Counted from the first letter of the stretch, positions 10,430 through 19,733 are shown. The stretch: 64,000 nucleotides of DNA from Candidatus Obscuribacterales bacterium (GCA_019752635.1 JAIELX010000044.1:124001-188000); one strand, 5' to 3'. The notes: generated by a model not told the origin, from the letters alone. Translations and numbers: made by a program.

Positions 10430-10783
10430 GATCCTCACTTGCCCTTTCTGTCTCTCTAATAACCATCCTACCCACCCGGGGCGTTGGGGGCATCAGTCTC
10501 CTAACCTATTGCTGTTCGGTCGTTTGACCGACTTCTTTCTTCGGCAACTAGCTCCGAGCGCTCAAATGACTCTCTGTCCAAGGGTTTACGCCATTCGGCA
10601 AGGCTCGGATCGCCAAGGTGCAGATCTCCGCATTATCAGTTATTGCAATATTTACGGGACCCCCCGCGACTATTGCGTGAATATCATTCCAGTCAACGTG
10701 ATGCTGCTGCTTGGAGCCTTGTTCGTCGATTTCGCGTTGTCATGCGATCCGGCTTCATCTTCGTTAGTCCGTGATTGCTCAAT
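10430..10783. other. Gene-free stretch upstream of the giant adhesin
   Basis: About 350 nt with no supported gene. It should contain the minus-strand promoter and leader of the adhesin gene and the 3' end of the MATE transcript. I see no clean hairpin with a U tract after the MATE stop, so read-through into the adhesin cannot be excluded. A reading frame crossing it on the plus strand is the back of the adhesin gene's 5' end. Confidence 0.35.
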
Positions 10784-12283
10784 CTAGACCTTGGTGTGAA
10801 TCCATGAACCTTCTTTGTAACGCCAGATCATTAGCGCTGCGTAGACAGTTATCGACATTGTCATCGCCCACCAAACTCCGGGTGTACCCATGCCCAAAGT
10901 CAGCGCCAGTAGCCATGCCAATGGAAGTCTGACGATCCAGTTTGTGAAAATTGACACCCACATTGGCATCTTTGTGTCGCCTGCGCCTTGAAGCGCACCA
11001 CTGAGTATCATCGCGACAGCAAGGGGCGGTTCGCCAAAGGCGCCTATTCGAAGGTACTCTCGAGTGGCAATCCGTGTTTGGGCATCGGCAGTCATAAAGC
11101 AAGCAATTTGGTCTGCACCCAGAAACAAGACTGTGCCCAGGACAACCATTAGAATGACACCGATATTGGTGACATCCCAACCTGCTTTTATTGCCCTTTC
11201 GTGTTTCTTCGCACCCAGATTTTGTCCGACTATGGACGAAACCGCAAGGCTCAATGCCATCAGCGGCATGAATAGGAGTGCTTCCACCCGCATGCCGATA
11301 GTCCACGCCGCTAATGCTGCTGTAGGCTCCTTTACCATTTTAAGAATGAAGAACACGAAGAAGACGCTTGCAGCCCAACCCAAACGTTGAATTGCGCTTG
11401 GAAGACCAATCTTCAGTACCCGCAGTTGAATCGCTTTCTCCAGAGGAAAGAGCTGTTGAAATGCCGATCCGAGAGGAGAACGCGCTAAAAGGACGATCGC
11501 CATCAGTGCACCGATTGAAGATGCGACGACCCCGGACCATGCGATGCCGGTGACGCCCAGTCCTGCAACAGGCCAGTTACCGAACACGGTCAGATAATCG
11601 CCAGCAATATTGATGGTAGATTGAGTGGCAATGATAATAAGTGGCGTGCGCGCATCACCTATCGCTCGAAACGCAGCATGTGCAACGCAAGAGACGCTGT
11701 ACGGAATCAAGAACCACGAATAGATGTTCAGATACCGTATGCCGCACGTCTGGACTTCGGAAGACTGCGAAAATAGGGGCAGCATGAACTGTGAGAAGCA
11801 CAGGGCTGCTAATAGCAGAACTGCGCCACCGCAAACAGCTATTACTAGGGATTGCGCAGTAGCGATTGCGGATTCATTGATGTTCTTCTCGCCAAAGTGT
11901 CGCGCTACGACGGCTGTTGTGCCCGTACTGACAGATTGTAGAAAGACCATAAAGACGAACAACACCTGTTCCGAAAGTCCGACTGCGGCCTGAATTGGTG
12001 CGCCCAGATGACCCGCGACTTGCACATCCGCCATCCCTACCAACGACATAGCAACCGTGAGAAGCAGCAGCGGCCACGACATAATCCAAATTGCATTCCA
12101 GAGATTGCCGTCAACCAATGGTGTCTCAGATGTTGATGCCGGCGCGATCTCTCCTTTTGGTCCTGTCGAATTCGAATCGATTGATCTGCTTTCGTCGGGG
12201 ACATCGACGTCCAGCGTCGACGGGGCCGGTAACTCACCCCTATCTACGGCGTTGATGTAGTTGTCAGACTGCTCTTCGTTCAC
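10784..12283 (-). CDS. MATE-family multidrug/toxin efflux transporter
   Basis: A 499-residue inner-membrane antiporter of the MATE (NorM/DinF) superfamily, exporting organic cations or drugs against Na+ or H+. About 70 hydrophilic residues are followed by twelve hydrophobic segments from WNAIWIMSWPLLLLTVAMSL onward. Family signs include the GMADVQVAGHLG turn in the first repeat, ALNAxGDxRTP-like AIGDARTPLI, and the matching second-repeat ALQGAGDTKMP. The GTG start at 12283 has GGAGAGG 9 nt upstream; the frame remains open 40 codons further but reads through terminator hairpins. The hydrophilic N-terminal tail is longer than usual. The substrate cannot be told from sequence. Confidence 0.92.
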   Translation of the reverse strand: MNEEQSDNYINAVDRGELPAPSTLDVDVPDESRSIDSNSTGPKGEIAPASTSETPLVDGNLWNAIWIMSWPLLLLTVAMSLVGMADVQVAGHLGAPIQAAVGLSEQVLFVFMVFLQSVSTGTTAVVARHFGEKNINESAIATAQSLVIAVCGGAVLLLAALCFSQFMLPLFSQSSEVQTCGIRYLNIYSWFLIPYSVSCVAHAAFRAIGDARTPLIIIATQSTINIAGDYLTVFGNWPVAGLGVTGIAWSGVVASSIGALMAIVLLARSPLGSAFQQLFPLEKAIQLRVLKIGLPSAIQRLGWAASVFFVFFILKMVKEPTAALAAWTIGMRVEALLFMPLMALSLAVSSIVGQNLGAKKHERAIKAGWDVTNIGVILMVVLGTVLFLGADQIACFMTADAQTRIATREYLRIGAFGEPPLAVAMILSGALQGAGDTKMPMWVSIFTNWIVRLPLAWLLALTLGMGTPGVWWAMTMSITVYAALMIWRYKEGSWIHTKV

Positions 12284-12355
12284 ACAGTCGTACCTCTCCG
12301 GCTGATTATAACCGTGTTCGATACGGATAGTTGAGATCGGTCCTGTGAAAATGAA

Positions 12356-12387
12356 GATGCGGCTCGGAGGAGAAGCCGAGCCGCATC
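12356..12387 (-). terminator. Hairpin terminator after the second VIT/VWA gene
   Basis: A perfect 12-bp inverted repeat (GATGCGGCTCGG / CCGAGCCGCATC) with an 8-nt loop. Read on the minus strand it is followed by a U-rich stretch (TTCATTTTC), as expected for an intrinsic terminator separating the VIT/VWA gene from the MATE gene. Confidence 0.7.
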
Positions 12388-12430
12388 GGGAGATCCAGGT
12401 CAATGGTGTGCAGGAGAAAACCTTTCATGA

Positions 12431-12478
12431 TTGTTGCGGACCGGAGCACCCCGCAATGCGCTCCGGTCGCCGCAACAA
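12431..12478 (-). terminator. Long hairpin directly after the VIT/VWA stop codon
   Basis: Arms TTGTTGCGG-ACCGGAGC and GCTCCGGT-CG-CCGCAACAA pair over 17 bp with one 2-nt bulge and a 12-nt loop, starting 5 nt past the stop at 12484. There is little U tract, so it may stabilise the mRNA 3' end while the hairpin at 12356 terminates. Confidence 0.6.
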
Positions 12479-12483
12479 ACTTT

Positions 12484-15216
12484 TCAGACGGAGTCTTCCC
12501 AGAAAACTCCTGTACCGCTTGTACCGGCAGAACTTGCGTTGGCTGAGTGCCGACCTTGCAGGAGTGCTTCCGCCTCTGCTTTGGCGGTATCGAACATGGT
12601 GCGGTGAATGCTCCATGTGTTTTTCAATGAAGCGCGATCGTATGAGGCATTGTCCAGTGAGAGAATCAAGTTGATTGCGTCTGCGCGGAGAAATCGTTGA
12701 AGCATCGGCATTTCTGTTCCGATTTGTCTTGGAGCTAGCATTTGCAGTAATCGCTGGCGCAACTGTTCGAGAACCGCCGCTGCGGGATACCCGGACATTG
12801 TCTCGATTGAGGCATAGGCTTGCTCGAATGCTCGCAAGAATGCTTCCAGTGGACCGCGAATGGCCTCGATGTCTTTGTTGCCGCCGGTACGGCGACCACT
12901 TTCACCACCGAATTTGCCGATGTCGTGCTTGGCGCCCGGCGCTGATGGTGCCTGTGCTGCCTGCCGGGGCATGGTGGAGCCACCCGCTTGCGGTGGGTGA
13001 GAAGGGCTCGGTGCTGATGGTGCCTGACATTGTGGTTGCTCAAGTGCGAAAGCTTTCCACTGACCGGTCTGCATTTGTTCCGAATCCTCGGCCCAGCTTC
13101 CGGCGTCGGAAACCTGATCGTTGCATGACGGTGTGATGCGCGAAAAGGACTTCAGTCTAGTTGATGTCGCCAAGACTTCGTCCGCAAGACCGGATGCACC
13201 CCAACCGCTTTCACTTCTCATCCGGTGTTCTTCCGCCATTGGTGCTTGCTCGCGGACGCCCAGTTTTCTGAATGTTCTATCAATATCCATGGTTGACCCG
13301 AGACTTGCGCTCCATGAATCCGGTGTTTCCACTGGTTGCGCTACTTCGTTGTTCCAACCTCCCGGGTTGACGATTTGCGCATGGTCGATCGCAAGAAATG
13401 CAGTGAAGCGCGTCAGTAGACTGTGTTTTACCGCCAGGTGAATGATTTCGTGTTTGATTTGGTCTTTGCGATAGGTGTCGTATCTGAATTGGTCTTCCAG
13501 ATCCACGACTCGGGCTTTGGCCCACAGTTGTGCGATGGAGGAAAGAGGAACGTTCTGCGCTTGCACTCGTTCTTCGAAGTGTTTGCCGTTTGCGAACCGA
13601 CCTCGAATCTTCAGTCGCCCGCGGTTTGAATTAAGCTTTACGAAAGTGACTGATGCCCGTCCGGCAAAAAGATCGGCGACACGTTCCGGGGCAACAGAGC
13701 CCTGTTCCGGTTTTAAGTCCATTCCTTCGATTCGCAGGTCGGTAACAAGCGGTTGTCCTATATCGCGAGCGACGTTTGCCAGAGCGTCTTCAAGTTGCTG
13801 TCCCGGTTGAACGAAAGTTGCCGTCCCTCCGCCCAGGCTTGCCAGTCTTTTCAAAAGACCGGTGTTCACCGCGCTGTCAATTCCAACAGTGAAGAGGCGT
13901 ACGTCGCCAATTTCGTATTGAATTCGTCGCAGTATCTCTGATTCGTTTCCGACTTGACCGTCTGTGAGAAGCACCATCGTTGCTGCTCTACCGGCCGCAC
14001 GTGAACGTGACGCGAATGCTTGCAGTCCGTAGTACATCGCGCTGTCCAATTCTGTGCCGCCGCGTGCATCGATTGTCCGCAAGTATGCTTCGCCTTTGTA
14101 GATTCCGGCAAGATTTGCCGGAATGAATCGGCTGTCGTTCCAATCGCCGGACATCCACTCCATGGTGGTATCAAATGATTCTATGGCGAATCTATCGCGC
14201 GGGCCCAGTGTGTTGAGCAAGAGTGCGCACGCGCGGATTGCCGATACCATCTTCAGTCCGCTCATGGACCCTGATCGATCCAGTACGAACAGAACATCTC
14301 GTGGAGTACCGATGAAACCTTTTCTGACTGGTGGAAGAAGCGACAGTACGCCGTATGTCTCGCCTTTGGAATCGGTGTAGGTGAGCAATGAACTGCGAAG
14401 CTGTGGACCGGATGCTGCCCATTGCAGAACGAAGTCGCGATTGAGCCGTTCTCCTTTGTAGGCCAGTTCCACTCGAATGCTATTGTTTTTTACTCCAGCT
14501 CTCACCGCGTGTTGCGTGCATGACAACTCGGCGGGCATGTTTGCAGTGCTGAAGCCGTAGAGCGTCACTCCGATTTTTAGATCGACGCCAGGATCTAGAA
14601 ACGCCGGCACGCGCGGAGGAGAGATTCTGGAGGCATCTTGCACCCGCGTCGTATCCCACTCCACACCGCTTCCACTGGGATTGTTCAATGTCTGTGCGCC
14701 GGGCATGTAGCGGGGCGCCACCACCATCGGTAGGCGGAGTTCGGTTTTGCCGTCTTCGAAAAATGAAAGCCGTTCCGAATATTTGATTTCAACTGTTACG
14801 TGTTCGCCTGGTGGCAAATTGCCGACTTGAACAGTGAAGACGTCGTCGCGCTCCTGCTCGAGCATCGCCGCGCGCTTGCCTTGTTGTATTGCCTGCTGAT
14901 AGTTGTGGCGAGCTTGCTGTCGTTCTTGCACGACGCCTTTTATGATTCGGTTGCCAACCTTCAAATTGAACGAACTGACGGCGCTGCCGGGCGCCATTGG
15001 AAACGTGTATGTCGCTTCCATGCAATTTGAGTAGGTGTTGCGGAATGTTTGTCTGATGCTGACGTGCGCAATTAGGTCGGAGACGCTTGCTTCGATAGAC
15101 ACACCGGTAAGCGGTAGATTGACGCGACTTGCCATGTGTGTGATTTCAAGCTGGCCGAAGCAGCGGGTGTAATCTTCTTCGATATCCATGTATGGTATTG
15201 CGGGTGGAACCATCAT
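12484..15216 (-). CDS. VIT and von Willebrand A domain protein (paralog 2)
   Basis: A 910-residue protein with the layout of inter-alpha-trypsin-inhibitor heavy-chain relatives. A VIT domain spans about residues 25-155 (QTFRNTYSNCMEATYTFPM; QERDDVFTVQVGNLPPGE). A VWA domain spans about 305-480 with an intact metal-ion-dependent adhesion site D313-x-S315-x-S317 (DRSGSMSG). A variable Pro/Ser/Gln linker follows, then a C-terminal helical domain ending GVFWEDSV. There is no clear signal peptide or membrane segment. The ATG pair at 15216/15213 follows GGAGGA; starting at 15216 makes residue numbering match the paralog exactly, including the metal site. A MerR-type promoter lies about 220 nt upstream. 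Function unknown; metal-dependent protein binding is inferred from VWA. Confidence 0.88.
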   Translation of the reverse strand: MMVPPAIPYMDIEEDYTRCFGQLEITHMASRVNLPLTGVSIEASVSDLIAHVSIRQTFRNTYSNCMEATYTFPMAPGSAVSSFNLKVGNRIIKGVVQERQQARHNYQQAIQQGKRAAMLEQERDDVFTVQVGNLPPGEHVTVEIKYSERLSFFEDGKTELRLPMVVAPRYMPGAQTLNNPSGSGVEWDTTRVQDASRISPPRVPAFLDPGVDLKIGVTLYGFSTANMPAELSCTQHAVRAGVKNNSIRVELAYKGERLNRDFVLQWAASGPQLRSSLLTYTDSKGETYGVLSLLPPVRKGFIGTPRDVLFVLDRSGSMSGLKMVSAIRACALLLNTLGPRDRFAIESFDTTMEWMSGDWNDSRFIPANLAGIYKGEAYLRTIDARGGTELDSAMYYGLQAFASRSRAAGRAATMVLLTDGQVGNESEILRRIQYEIGDVRLFTVGIDSAVNTGLLKRLASLGGGTATFVQPGQQLEDALANVARDIGQPLVTDLRIEGMDLKPEQGSVAPERVADLFAGRASVTFVKLNSNRGRLKIRGRFANGKHFEERVQAQNVPLSSIAQLWAKARVVDLEDQFRYDTYRKDQIKHEIIHLAVKHSLLTRFTAFLAIDHAQIVNPGGWNNEVAQPVETPDSWSASLGSTMDIDRTFRKLGVREQAPMAEEHRMRSESGWGASGLADEVLATSTRLKSFSRITPSCNDQVSDAGSWAEDSEQMQTGQWKAFALEQPQCQAPSAPSPSHPPQAGGSTMPRQAAQAPSAPGAKHDIGKFGGESGRRTGGNKDIEAIRGPLEAFLRAFEQAYASIETMSGYPAAAVLEQLRQRLLQMLAPRQIGTEMPMLQRFLRADAINLILSLDNASYDRASLKNTWSIHRTMFDTAKAEAEALLQGRHSANASSAGTSGTGVFWEDSV

Positions 15217-15433
15217 CTTATCCTCCGGGCAGCGTGTCCTGCTCTGGCTTTCACTGGGAAAGTCAGTCTGTGCAGGTGCCCATGCTTGCGGCATGTGCTG
15301 GTTGTTTCTCTCTTTGACTTGGATCCGCGCTCTTCGCGAGACTCAGTCCGCGCACCAGAGCTATAACGGTTGCGATTAACTTACAAGGTATAAGCGGCTT
15401 CTCCGCCGCGGCACCTCTTTCTTTTTTCGCGTA

Positions 15434-15469
15434 TGACAGTATTATGACTTATTGCTGTAATGCTGTCAA
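15434..15469 (-). promoter_or_regulatory. MerR-type promoter/operator upstream of VIT/VWA paralog 2
   Basis: On the minus strand a consensus -35 TTGACA (15469-15464) and -10 TAATAC (15444-15439) are separated by exactly 19 bp, the elongated spacer typical of MerR-controlled promoters. The spacer lies in a 35-bp palindrome TGACAG...CTGTCA (15434-15468) whose half sites read TGACAGTATTA and TGACAGCATTA. The same arrangement occurs at 19698-19733 before the MerR gene itself. Confidence 0.75.
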
Positions 15470-15560
15470 GGTCGAGAAGTTGATTGTCATCAATGCTGTT
15501 TTGGGTTGAATGGTACTGAAATCAAGGCTTTTAACGAAGCGTGACAGTAAATTCAAAAAC

Positions 15561-15595
15561 TGACAGTTTCGGCTGGTTCGATACTGTAACTGTAG
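15561..15595. promoter_or_regulatory. Distal degenerate copy of the 35-bp operator
   Basis: TGACAGT at 15561 and CTGTAG ending at 15595 delimit the same 35-bp span as the main operators, but the inner bases match poorly. A further TGACAGTAAATT half site starts at 15542. It lies 127 bp from the main site, similar to the 114-bp spacing of the pair upstream of the MerR gene. Confidence 0.4.
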
Positions 15596-15756
15596 TTTCA
15601 GTTTCAGGCGCCCGAGGTTAATAAGCCGATGTCCCTAGTCACTATCCGAAGAGGCTCTTTGAGAAGGCATCGCCAAAGAACCGTTAACGGTTAACAACTC
15701 TTCCGCCAGAAGTCGGGTCCGGCGCAGAGGGCGCCTGATCTCGAGGACGTCATCGC

Positions 15757-15792
15757 GAAGGAGGCGTGCTGGTTGGCCGGCACGCCTCCTTC
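15757..15792 (-). terminator. Terminator-like hairpin after VIT/VWA paralog 1
   Basis: A perfect 13-bp inverted repeat (GAAGGAGGCGTGC / GCACGCCTCCTTC) with a 10-nt loop, 39 nt past the stop at 15831. The U tract is weak, but position and stem strength support a transcript end. Confidence 0.65.
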
Positions 15793-15830
15793 TGCGTTGG
15801 TAATAAGACCGCTGGACCGACTAGTTACGG

Positions 15831-18800
15831 TTAGACTGTGTCTTCCCAGAAGGCGCCGACGCAACCCGAGGCAGCACCGCGTGGCAATGCGAGCTTCGTC
15901 TCGACTTCGTTCGTTGCGCTTTCGAACTGTTCGTGCATTGAGGAGAAGAACTCTTTGAGGTCCTCCTGGCTTGTGCCTGGATCTCGCAGCGCCCCGATCA
16001 ATTCGATGGCTTGAGAGCGAACGAATCGTTGGAGTATCGGCATGTCTGCGCCATCGGATGCGGTGGCCAGGTACTTAATCAATTCCTTGCGTGCAGTTTC
16101 CATCTCATCTGCCGATGGGCGTCCTCCTTCCGACACCAGAGCGAATGCAGCGGTGAAGAGTTGGAAGAATACTCGCACTGCTTTGGCGACTTCTTTCGGC
16201 GCTGCAGACAAGCTTTTCGCACGCTGTGCGCTTTGCGCCATTTGTTCTTTGTCTTTGTTGCCACCAAAAATGGAATCCTTCAGCTCGTTGAATCGGTCGA
16301 GCAAGCCCCCTTTAGGCGTTTGATGATGGGGTGGAACGGAGTGCACCTGCCGTGGCAGTGGGGGCAGTGGCTGTTTGATTGCCGCGCGGCGGTCAACTTC
16401 AGCCTGAACTTCTTCCGGCGTAATGTTGTTGACTTGCATTGGTCCCATGCAAATCGATTTCCAGTCAACACCGGCCATGGCTTGACGGACTATCACTTCA
16501 AAGACTTGGGTGCGTGTTCCTGAACCGTAGCTACCACTTGCCCTGAAGATTTGCTGTTCTTGTGCTTCGTCCGCGCGTTCTTGCTTCTTTAAGTGCGGGA
16601 ATGATTGGAATTGTTCTTGCTCGCCGGTGTTCATTGCTCGTGATGCGGGCTTTGGTGCGGAAGGAGGCGTCGGCGATTGCGACGAAGCCGGCGGAGATGC
16701 TGGAGCCGCTGCGCTTGCTTCTGCTTTGTCGAGGATTTTGTCCAGACCGGCCAACCCGTAAGCGTCTGATTCTGCCGGTTCCTGGCCAGCTGCCTCCTGT
16801 CTTGCAGAAGACTTGCCTAAAGAAGTGAGGTCCGACTTGCTGTATCGAATGTTTTGTTCGCTTTCCAGGTTGCGTTTCCGTGGTGCTGGAATTGAATCAA
16901 GATCCCCCCTTTGCTGCGCCGCCGTCTTGAACTGATCCGAATCTTGTGCGGCGCTTGCTTCCTGTGTCGGCGCTCCCCATTCGTCGGGTTGCGATGATCC
17001 CCAGCCGCTGCTCTGTGCGGGCGATCCACCAGGTGCGCCCCGGGCACTGTCTTGTGCCGCAGGAGCACTGTGACTCCAACCGGCGTTGCTTCCCTGTGCC
17101 GGTGGTGACGCTGGAGGCCGCGACCGAACGGACTCAGCCGATGGCGGCGGTGCGCCGCGTCCGGCCATTCTTTGCGGAGCCTGAGCTTGCTGCGCGCGCA
17201 GTCGACTTGAGCTGGCCAACTGTTGTTGTTGAGGCGCAGATTGAGCAAGTTTAGGAGAACCGTCAGCTTGCATTTCCCATTGGGCTGGCATCTCTACAGG
17301 CTGCACCAGCTGTCTTTGCTGACCGCCCTCGTTAACTACTTCTGTATCAACCGCAACAATTGCGGTGAATTTTGTCAAAAGAGAATGCTTCACCGCTACT
17401 TCAATTATTTGCCTTTTTAATGCAGGCTTGTTGTTTGAGCTGATGCGAAACTGGTCTTCTAGTTCAACTACGCGCGCCTTCGCCCACAACTGGGCTACGG
17501 CAGGTAGTTCCGTGGTTCTCGGTGCAACTTTTACTTCAAAGTTCTTTCCATTGGGCAGCTTGCCAGTGATGCGCACTTTGCCGGTGCCATTCAGTTTGAA
17601 GAAGACAATGGATGCTCGCTGTGCGAAAACATCCGGAATGCGTGAAGGAGAAATGGAGGCCCTGTCAATTGAAAGTTCGAGGCCATCTACTTGCATGTCC
17701 GTTACAAGCGGATGACCAATTTCCCTTCCAATTGAAGTCAGGGCCTCCTCTAGTTGAATCCCGGGTTCAACAAGAGCTGCCGTACCACCGCCAAGGTTTG
17801 CCATGCGTTTTAGCAAACCGGCATTAACTGCGGTGTCAATTCCTACGGCAAAGAGTCTAGTATCGCCTAGAGTGCGTTGTATCAGTTGAAGAACTTGTGA
17901 TTCGTTGCCGACTTCTCCGTCGGTTATTACGACAATGGCTGCCTTCCGCCCTTCCCGCGATGCGTTGCTCGCGGCGCACGCGGCCTGCATTGCCATGTGG
18001 ATTTCTGTGCCCCCGCGGCTAGTGAGCGTTCGAAGGAATTTTTCGCCGCTCTCGATGCCTGCTTCTGTTGCGTCAAGCATGTTCTGTCCGTTCATGTTTT
18101 CTGGCATCCAGTCTATGTGATCATCGAACGCCATGATTGCGAAACGATCATTCGGTCCCAGAGTGTTCAGAAGGATCGAACAAGCCCGAGTGGCCGAACC
18201 CATCTTGATGCCTTCCATGGATCCCGAGCGGTCAACTAGAAAGATGATGTCTCTGGGAGCGCCCTTGTAGCCTGACTTTGCGGGCGGGACTACGGATAGT
18301 ACTGCGTAGGTGTCGCCATCGGCATCCTGGTAGGTGAGTATGGACGATTTTATTTCTTCTCCGCCCATCATCCAGCGCAGAACGAAGTCGCGGTTAAGGC
18401 GCTCTGTTTGATTGGCAAGCGAGATTCTAACAGCGCCTGGCTTGAGCGCCATCCGTGTTGCGTGCTGTGAACATTCAAGATTGCTTAGTTCCGCGCCGCC
18501 TTCTCCCGGGTAAATATCGACGTTGACCGTTAACTTAACGTCTGATTGGCTTCCGTCTACCAGGCGTGGTGGCGTGATACGCGAAGCGTCGGGCACCAGG
18601 TTCGTATCGGTCGCTACTCCCGCTCCGGTCTGTTGGCGGTTCAACGCCGCTCCGGGGATGTACCGCGGGCTGACGACCAGAGGCAGGCGAAGCTCTGTCT
18701 TGCCGCTTTCGTAAAAGGGAAGGCGTTCCGAGTAGGTGATTTCAACAGTCGCCTCTTCTCCTGGTGGCACATTGCCCACCTGGACTGTGAAAACGTCATC

Positions 18801-19169
18801 GCGCTCCTGTTCTATTAGAGCCGCTCTGTTTCCTTGCGTGAGTGCTTGTTGATACTCCTGTCTCGCCTCGGAACGCTCCCGTACGATCCCTTCTACTCGC
18901 CGGTCACCGGTAATCATGGTGAACTTACTTACAGCACAACCGGCAGAAAGAGGGAATATGTAAACCGCTTCCATGTGCTCGGTAAGCGTGTTTCGAAAAA
19001 CTTGTTTCAATGTAACCGTTGCGACTCTGTCAGCAACTTGAGCGCTGATCTCGACTGATGATAATGGCAGGGCAATCTTGCGACCGGCTGCGCCACCCTC
19101 TAGAATGCCGAGCTCTCGTACACAGTCCGGCAGATCAATAAATGGTATTAGGGTGCTAGCTGCGGCCAT
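15831..19169 (-). CDS. VIT and von Willebrand A domain protein (paralog 1)
   Basis: A 1,112-residue paralog of the protein at 12484. The VIT domain (about residues 25-155) contains QVFRNTLTEHMEAVYIFPL and QERDDVFTVQVGNVPPGE. The VWA domain (about 305-480) has an intact metal site D313-x-S315-x-S317 (DRSGSMEG). Residues of about 620-850 are a low-complexity Ala/Pro/Gln/Ser linker, much longer than in the paralog. A C-terminal helical domain ends GAFWEDTV, matching the paralog's last residues. No signal peptide is seen. The start has GGAGGAGA 4 nt upstream and lies inside the end of the MerR gene (14-nt overlap), so the two are translationally coupled and presumably share the MerR-type promoter. 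Molecular role unknown. Confidence 0.88.
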   Translation of the reverse strand: MAAASTLIPFIDLPDCVRELGILEGGAAGRKIALPLSSVEISAQVADRVATVTLKQVFRNTLTEHMEAVYIFPLSAGCAVSKFTMITGDRRVEGIVRERSEARQEYQQALTQGNRAALIEQERDDVFTVQVGNVPPGEEATVEITYSERLPFYESGKTELRLPLVVSPRYIPGAALNRQQTGAGVATDTNLVPDASRITPPRLVDGSQSDVKLTVNVDIYPGEGGAELSNLECSQHATRMALKPGAVRISLANQTERLNRDFVLRWMMGGEEIKSSILTYQDADGDTYAVLSVVPPAKSGYKGAPRDIIFLVDRSGSMEGIKMGSATRACSILLNTLGPNDRFAIMAFDDHIDWMPENMNGQNMLDATEAGIESGEKFLRTLTSRGGTEIHMAMQAACAASNASREGRKAAIVVITDGEVGNESQVLQLIQRTLGDTRLFAVGIDTAVNAGLLKRMANLGGGTAALVEPGIQLEEALTSIGREIGHPLVTDMQVDGLELSIDRASISPSRIPDVFAQRASIVFFKLNGTGKVRITGKLPNGKNFEVKVAPRTTELPAVAQLWAKARVVELEDQFRISSNNKPALKRQIIEVAVKHSLLTKFTAIVAVDTEVVNEGGQQRQLVQPVEMPAQWEMQADGSPKLAQSAPQQQQLASSSRLRAQQAQAPQRMAGRGAPPPSAESVRSRPPASPPAQGSNAGWSHSAPAAQDSARGAPGGSPAQSSGWGSSQPDEWGAPTQEASAAQDSDQFKTAAQQRGDLDSIPAPRKRNLESEQNIRYSKSDLTSLGKSSARQEAAGQEPAESDAYGLAGLDKILDKAEASAAAPASPPASSQSPTPPSAPKPASRAMNTGEQEQFQSFPHLKKQERADEAQEQQIFRASGSYGSGTRTQVFEVIVRQAMAGVDWKSICMGPMQVNNITPEEVQAEVDRRAAIKQPLPPLPRQVHSVPPHHQTPKGGLLDRFNELKDSIFGGNKDKEQMAQSAQRAKSLSAAPKEVAKAVRVFFQLFTAAFALVSEGGRPSADEMETARKELIKYLATASDGADMPILQRFVRSQAIELIGALRDPGTSQEDLKEFFSSMHEQFESATNEVETKLALPRGAASGCVGAFWEDTV

Positions 19170-19698
19170 GGGTCTCTCCTCCGTTGTTCGGCTGGTTTTT
19201 GCTCGCTAGAGCATCCAGCACCGCTGCAATTCGTTGAACTGTGGTATCGCGATCGAAAGCCGGTGTCCAATCTTCCTGGATCATGATTTTGACTCCCGGC
19301 TCGATTACTACTTCTCGCCAAACTACAGCTTTTATTCCTTCAGTTTGTCGTCTTTGATTCCAAAAGTTCGCCAGCCCTGCAAGCATGGCCTCGAGCTCCG
19401 AGTCGCTGCGCCCGAAAAGACGCGACTGAATTTCAGCCAGAGGGAGGTTCAGCGCTTGAAGCGCTTTGACCGCCACCAGTTGGAGCAGGTGTCTCTTGCT
19501 GTAACGAGCTTGGCGTCCATCAATTCCCGGTCGATCAACCAAACCTAAAGTCGTGTAGTACCGAATGGTTCTGGCATCTGGCACGGGGGCGACTCTATGG
19601 TCCTGTTGCGCGCCGAGAAGTGCGTACTGTTCCAGCAGTCGCCCAACTTCTCGGGCGAGCTCCTCGAGGGACAGGCTCAGCGACTCGTCAACGTTCAT
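19156..19698 (-). CDS. MerR-family transcriptional regulator
   Basis: A 180-residue regulator with the winged helix-turn-helix of the MerR family at about residues 40-105: DARTIRYYTTLGLVDRP, then ARYSKRHLLQLVAVKALQ and LPLAEIQSRL. The N-terminal 40 residues are an extra helical extension, and the C-terminal part (about 105-180) is a presumed dimerisation/effector region without the Cys pairs of metal sensors. It overlaps the downstream VIT/VWA gene by 14 nt. Its own promoter has the 19-bp MerR spacer and a palindrome that abuts the ATG, implying autoregulation and a nearly leaderless mRNA; no ribosome site precedes the ATG. The effector is unknown. Confidence 0.85.
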   Translation of the reverse strand: MNVDESLSLSLEELAREVGRLLEQYALLGAQQDHRVAPVPDARTIRYYTTLGLVDRPGIDGRQARYSKRHLLQLVAVKALQALNLPLAEIQSRLFGRSDSELEAMLAGLANFWNQRRQTEGIKAVVWREVVIEPGVKIMIQEDWTPAFDRDTTVQRIAAVLDALASKNQPNNGGETHGRS

Positions 19699-19733
19699 GA
19701 CAGTATCATCGCAAAATACTGCGATGCTGTCAA
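19698..19733 (-). promoter_or_regulatory. MerR-type promoter/operator of merR-VIT/VWA operon
   Basis: Minus-strand -35 TTGACA (19733-19728) and -10 TGATAC (19708-19703) with an exact 19-bp spacer, inside a 35-bp palindrome TGACAG...CTGTCA (19698-19732). The expected transcription start, 5-7 nt after the -10 box, falls on the ATG of the MerR gene, so the message would be leaderless. Confidence 0.78.

Larger units (their letters stand above)
15217..15830. other. Regulatory intergenic region between the two VIT/VWA genes
   Basis: No gene is supported. It holds the terminator of VIT/VWA paralog 1 (15757-15792), a distal half-conserved operator (15561-15595), the main MerR-type promoter/operator (15434-15469), and a leader of about 215 nt before the paralog 2 start. 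A small GCGG/CCGC hairpin sits in that leader near 15400. The frame upstream of 15216 stays open for 26 codons but has no ribosome site. Confidence 0.6.
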
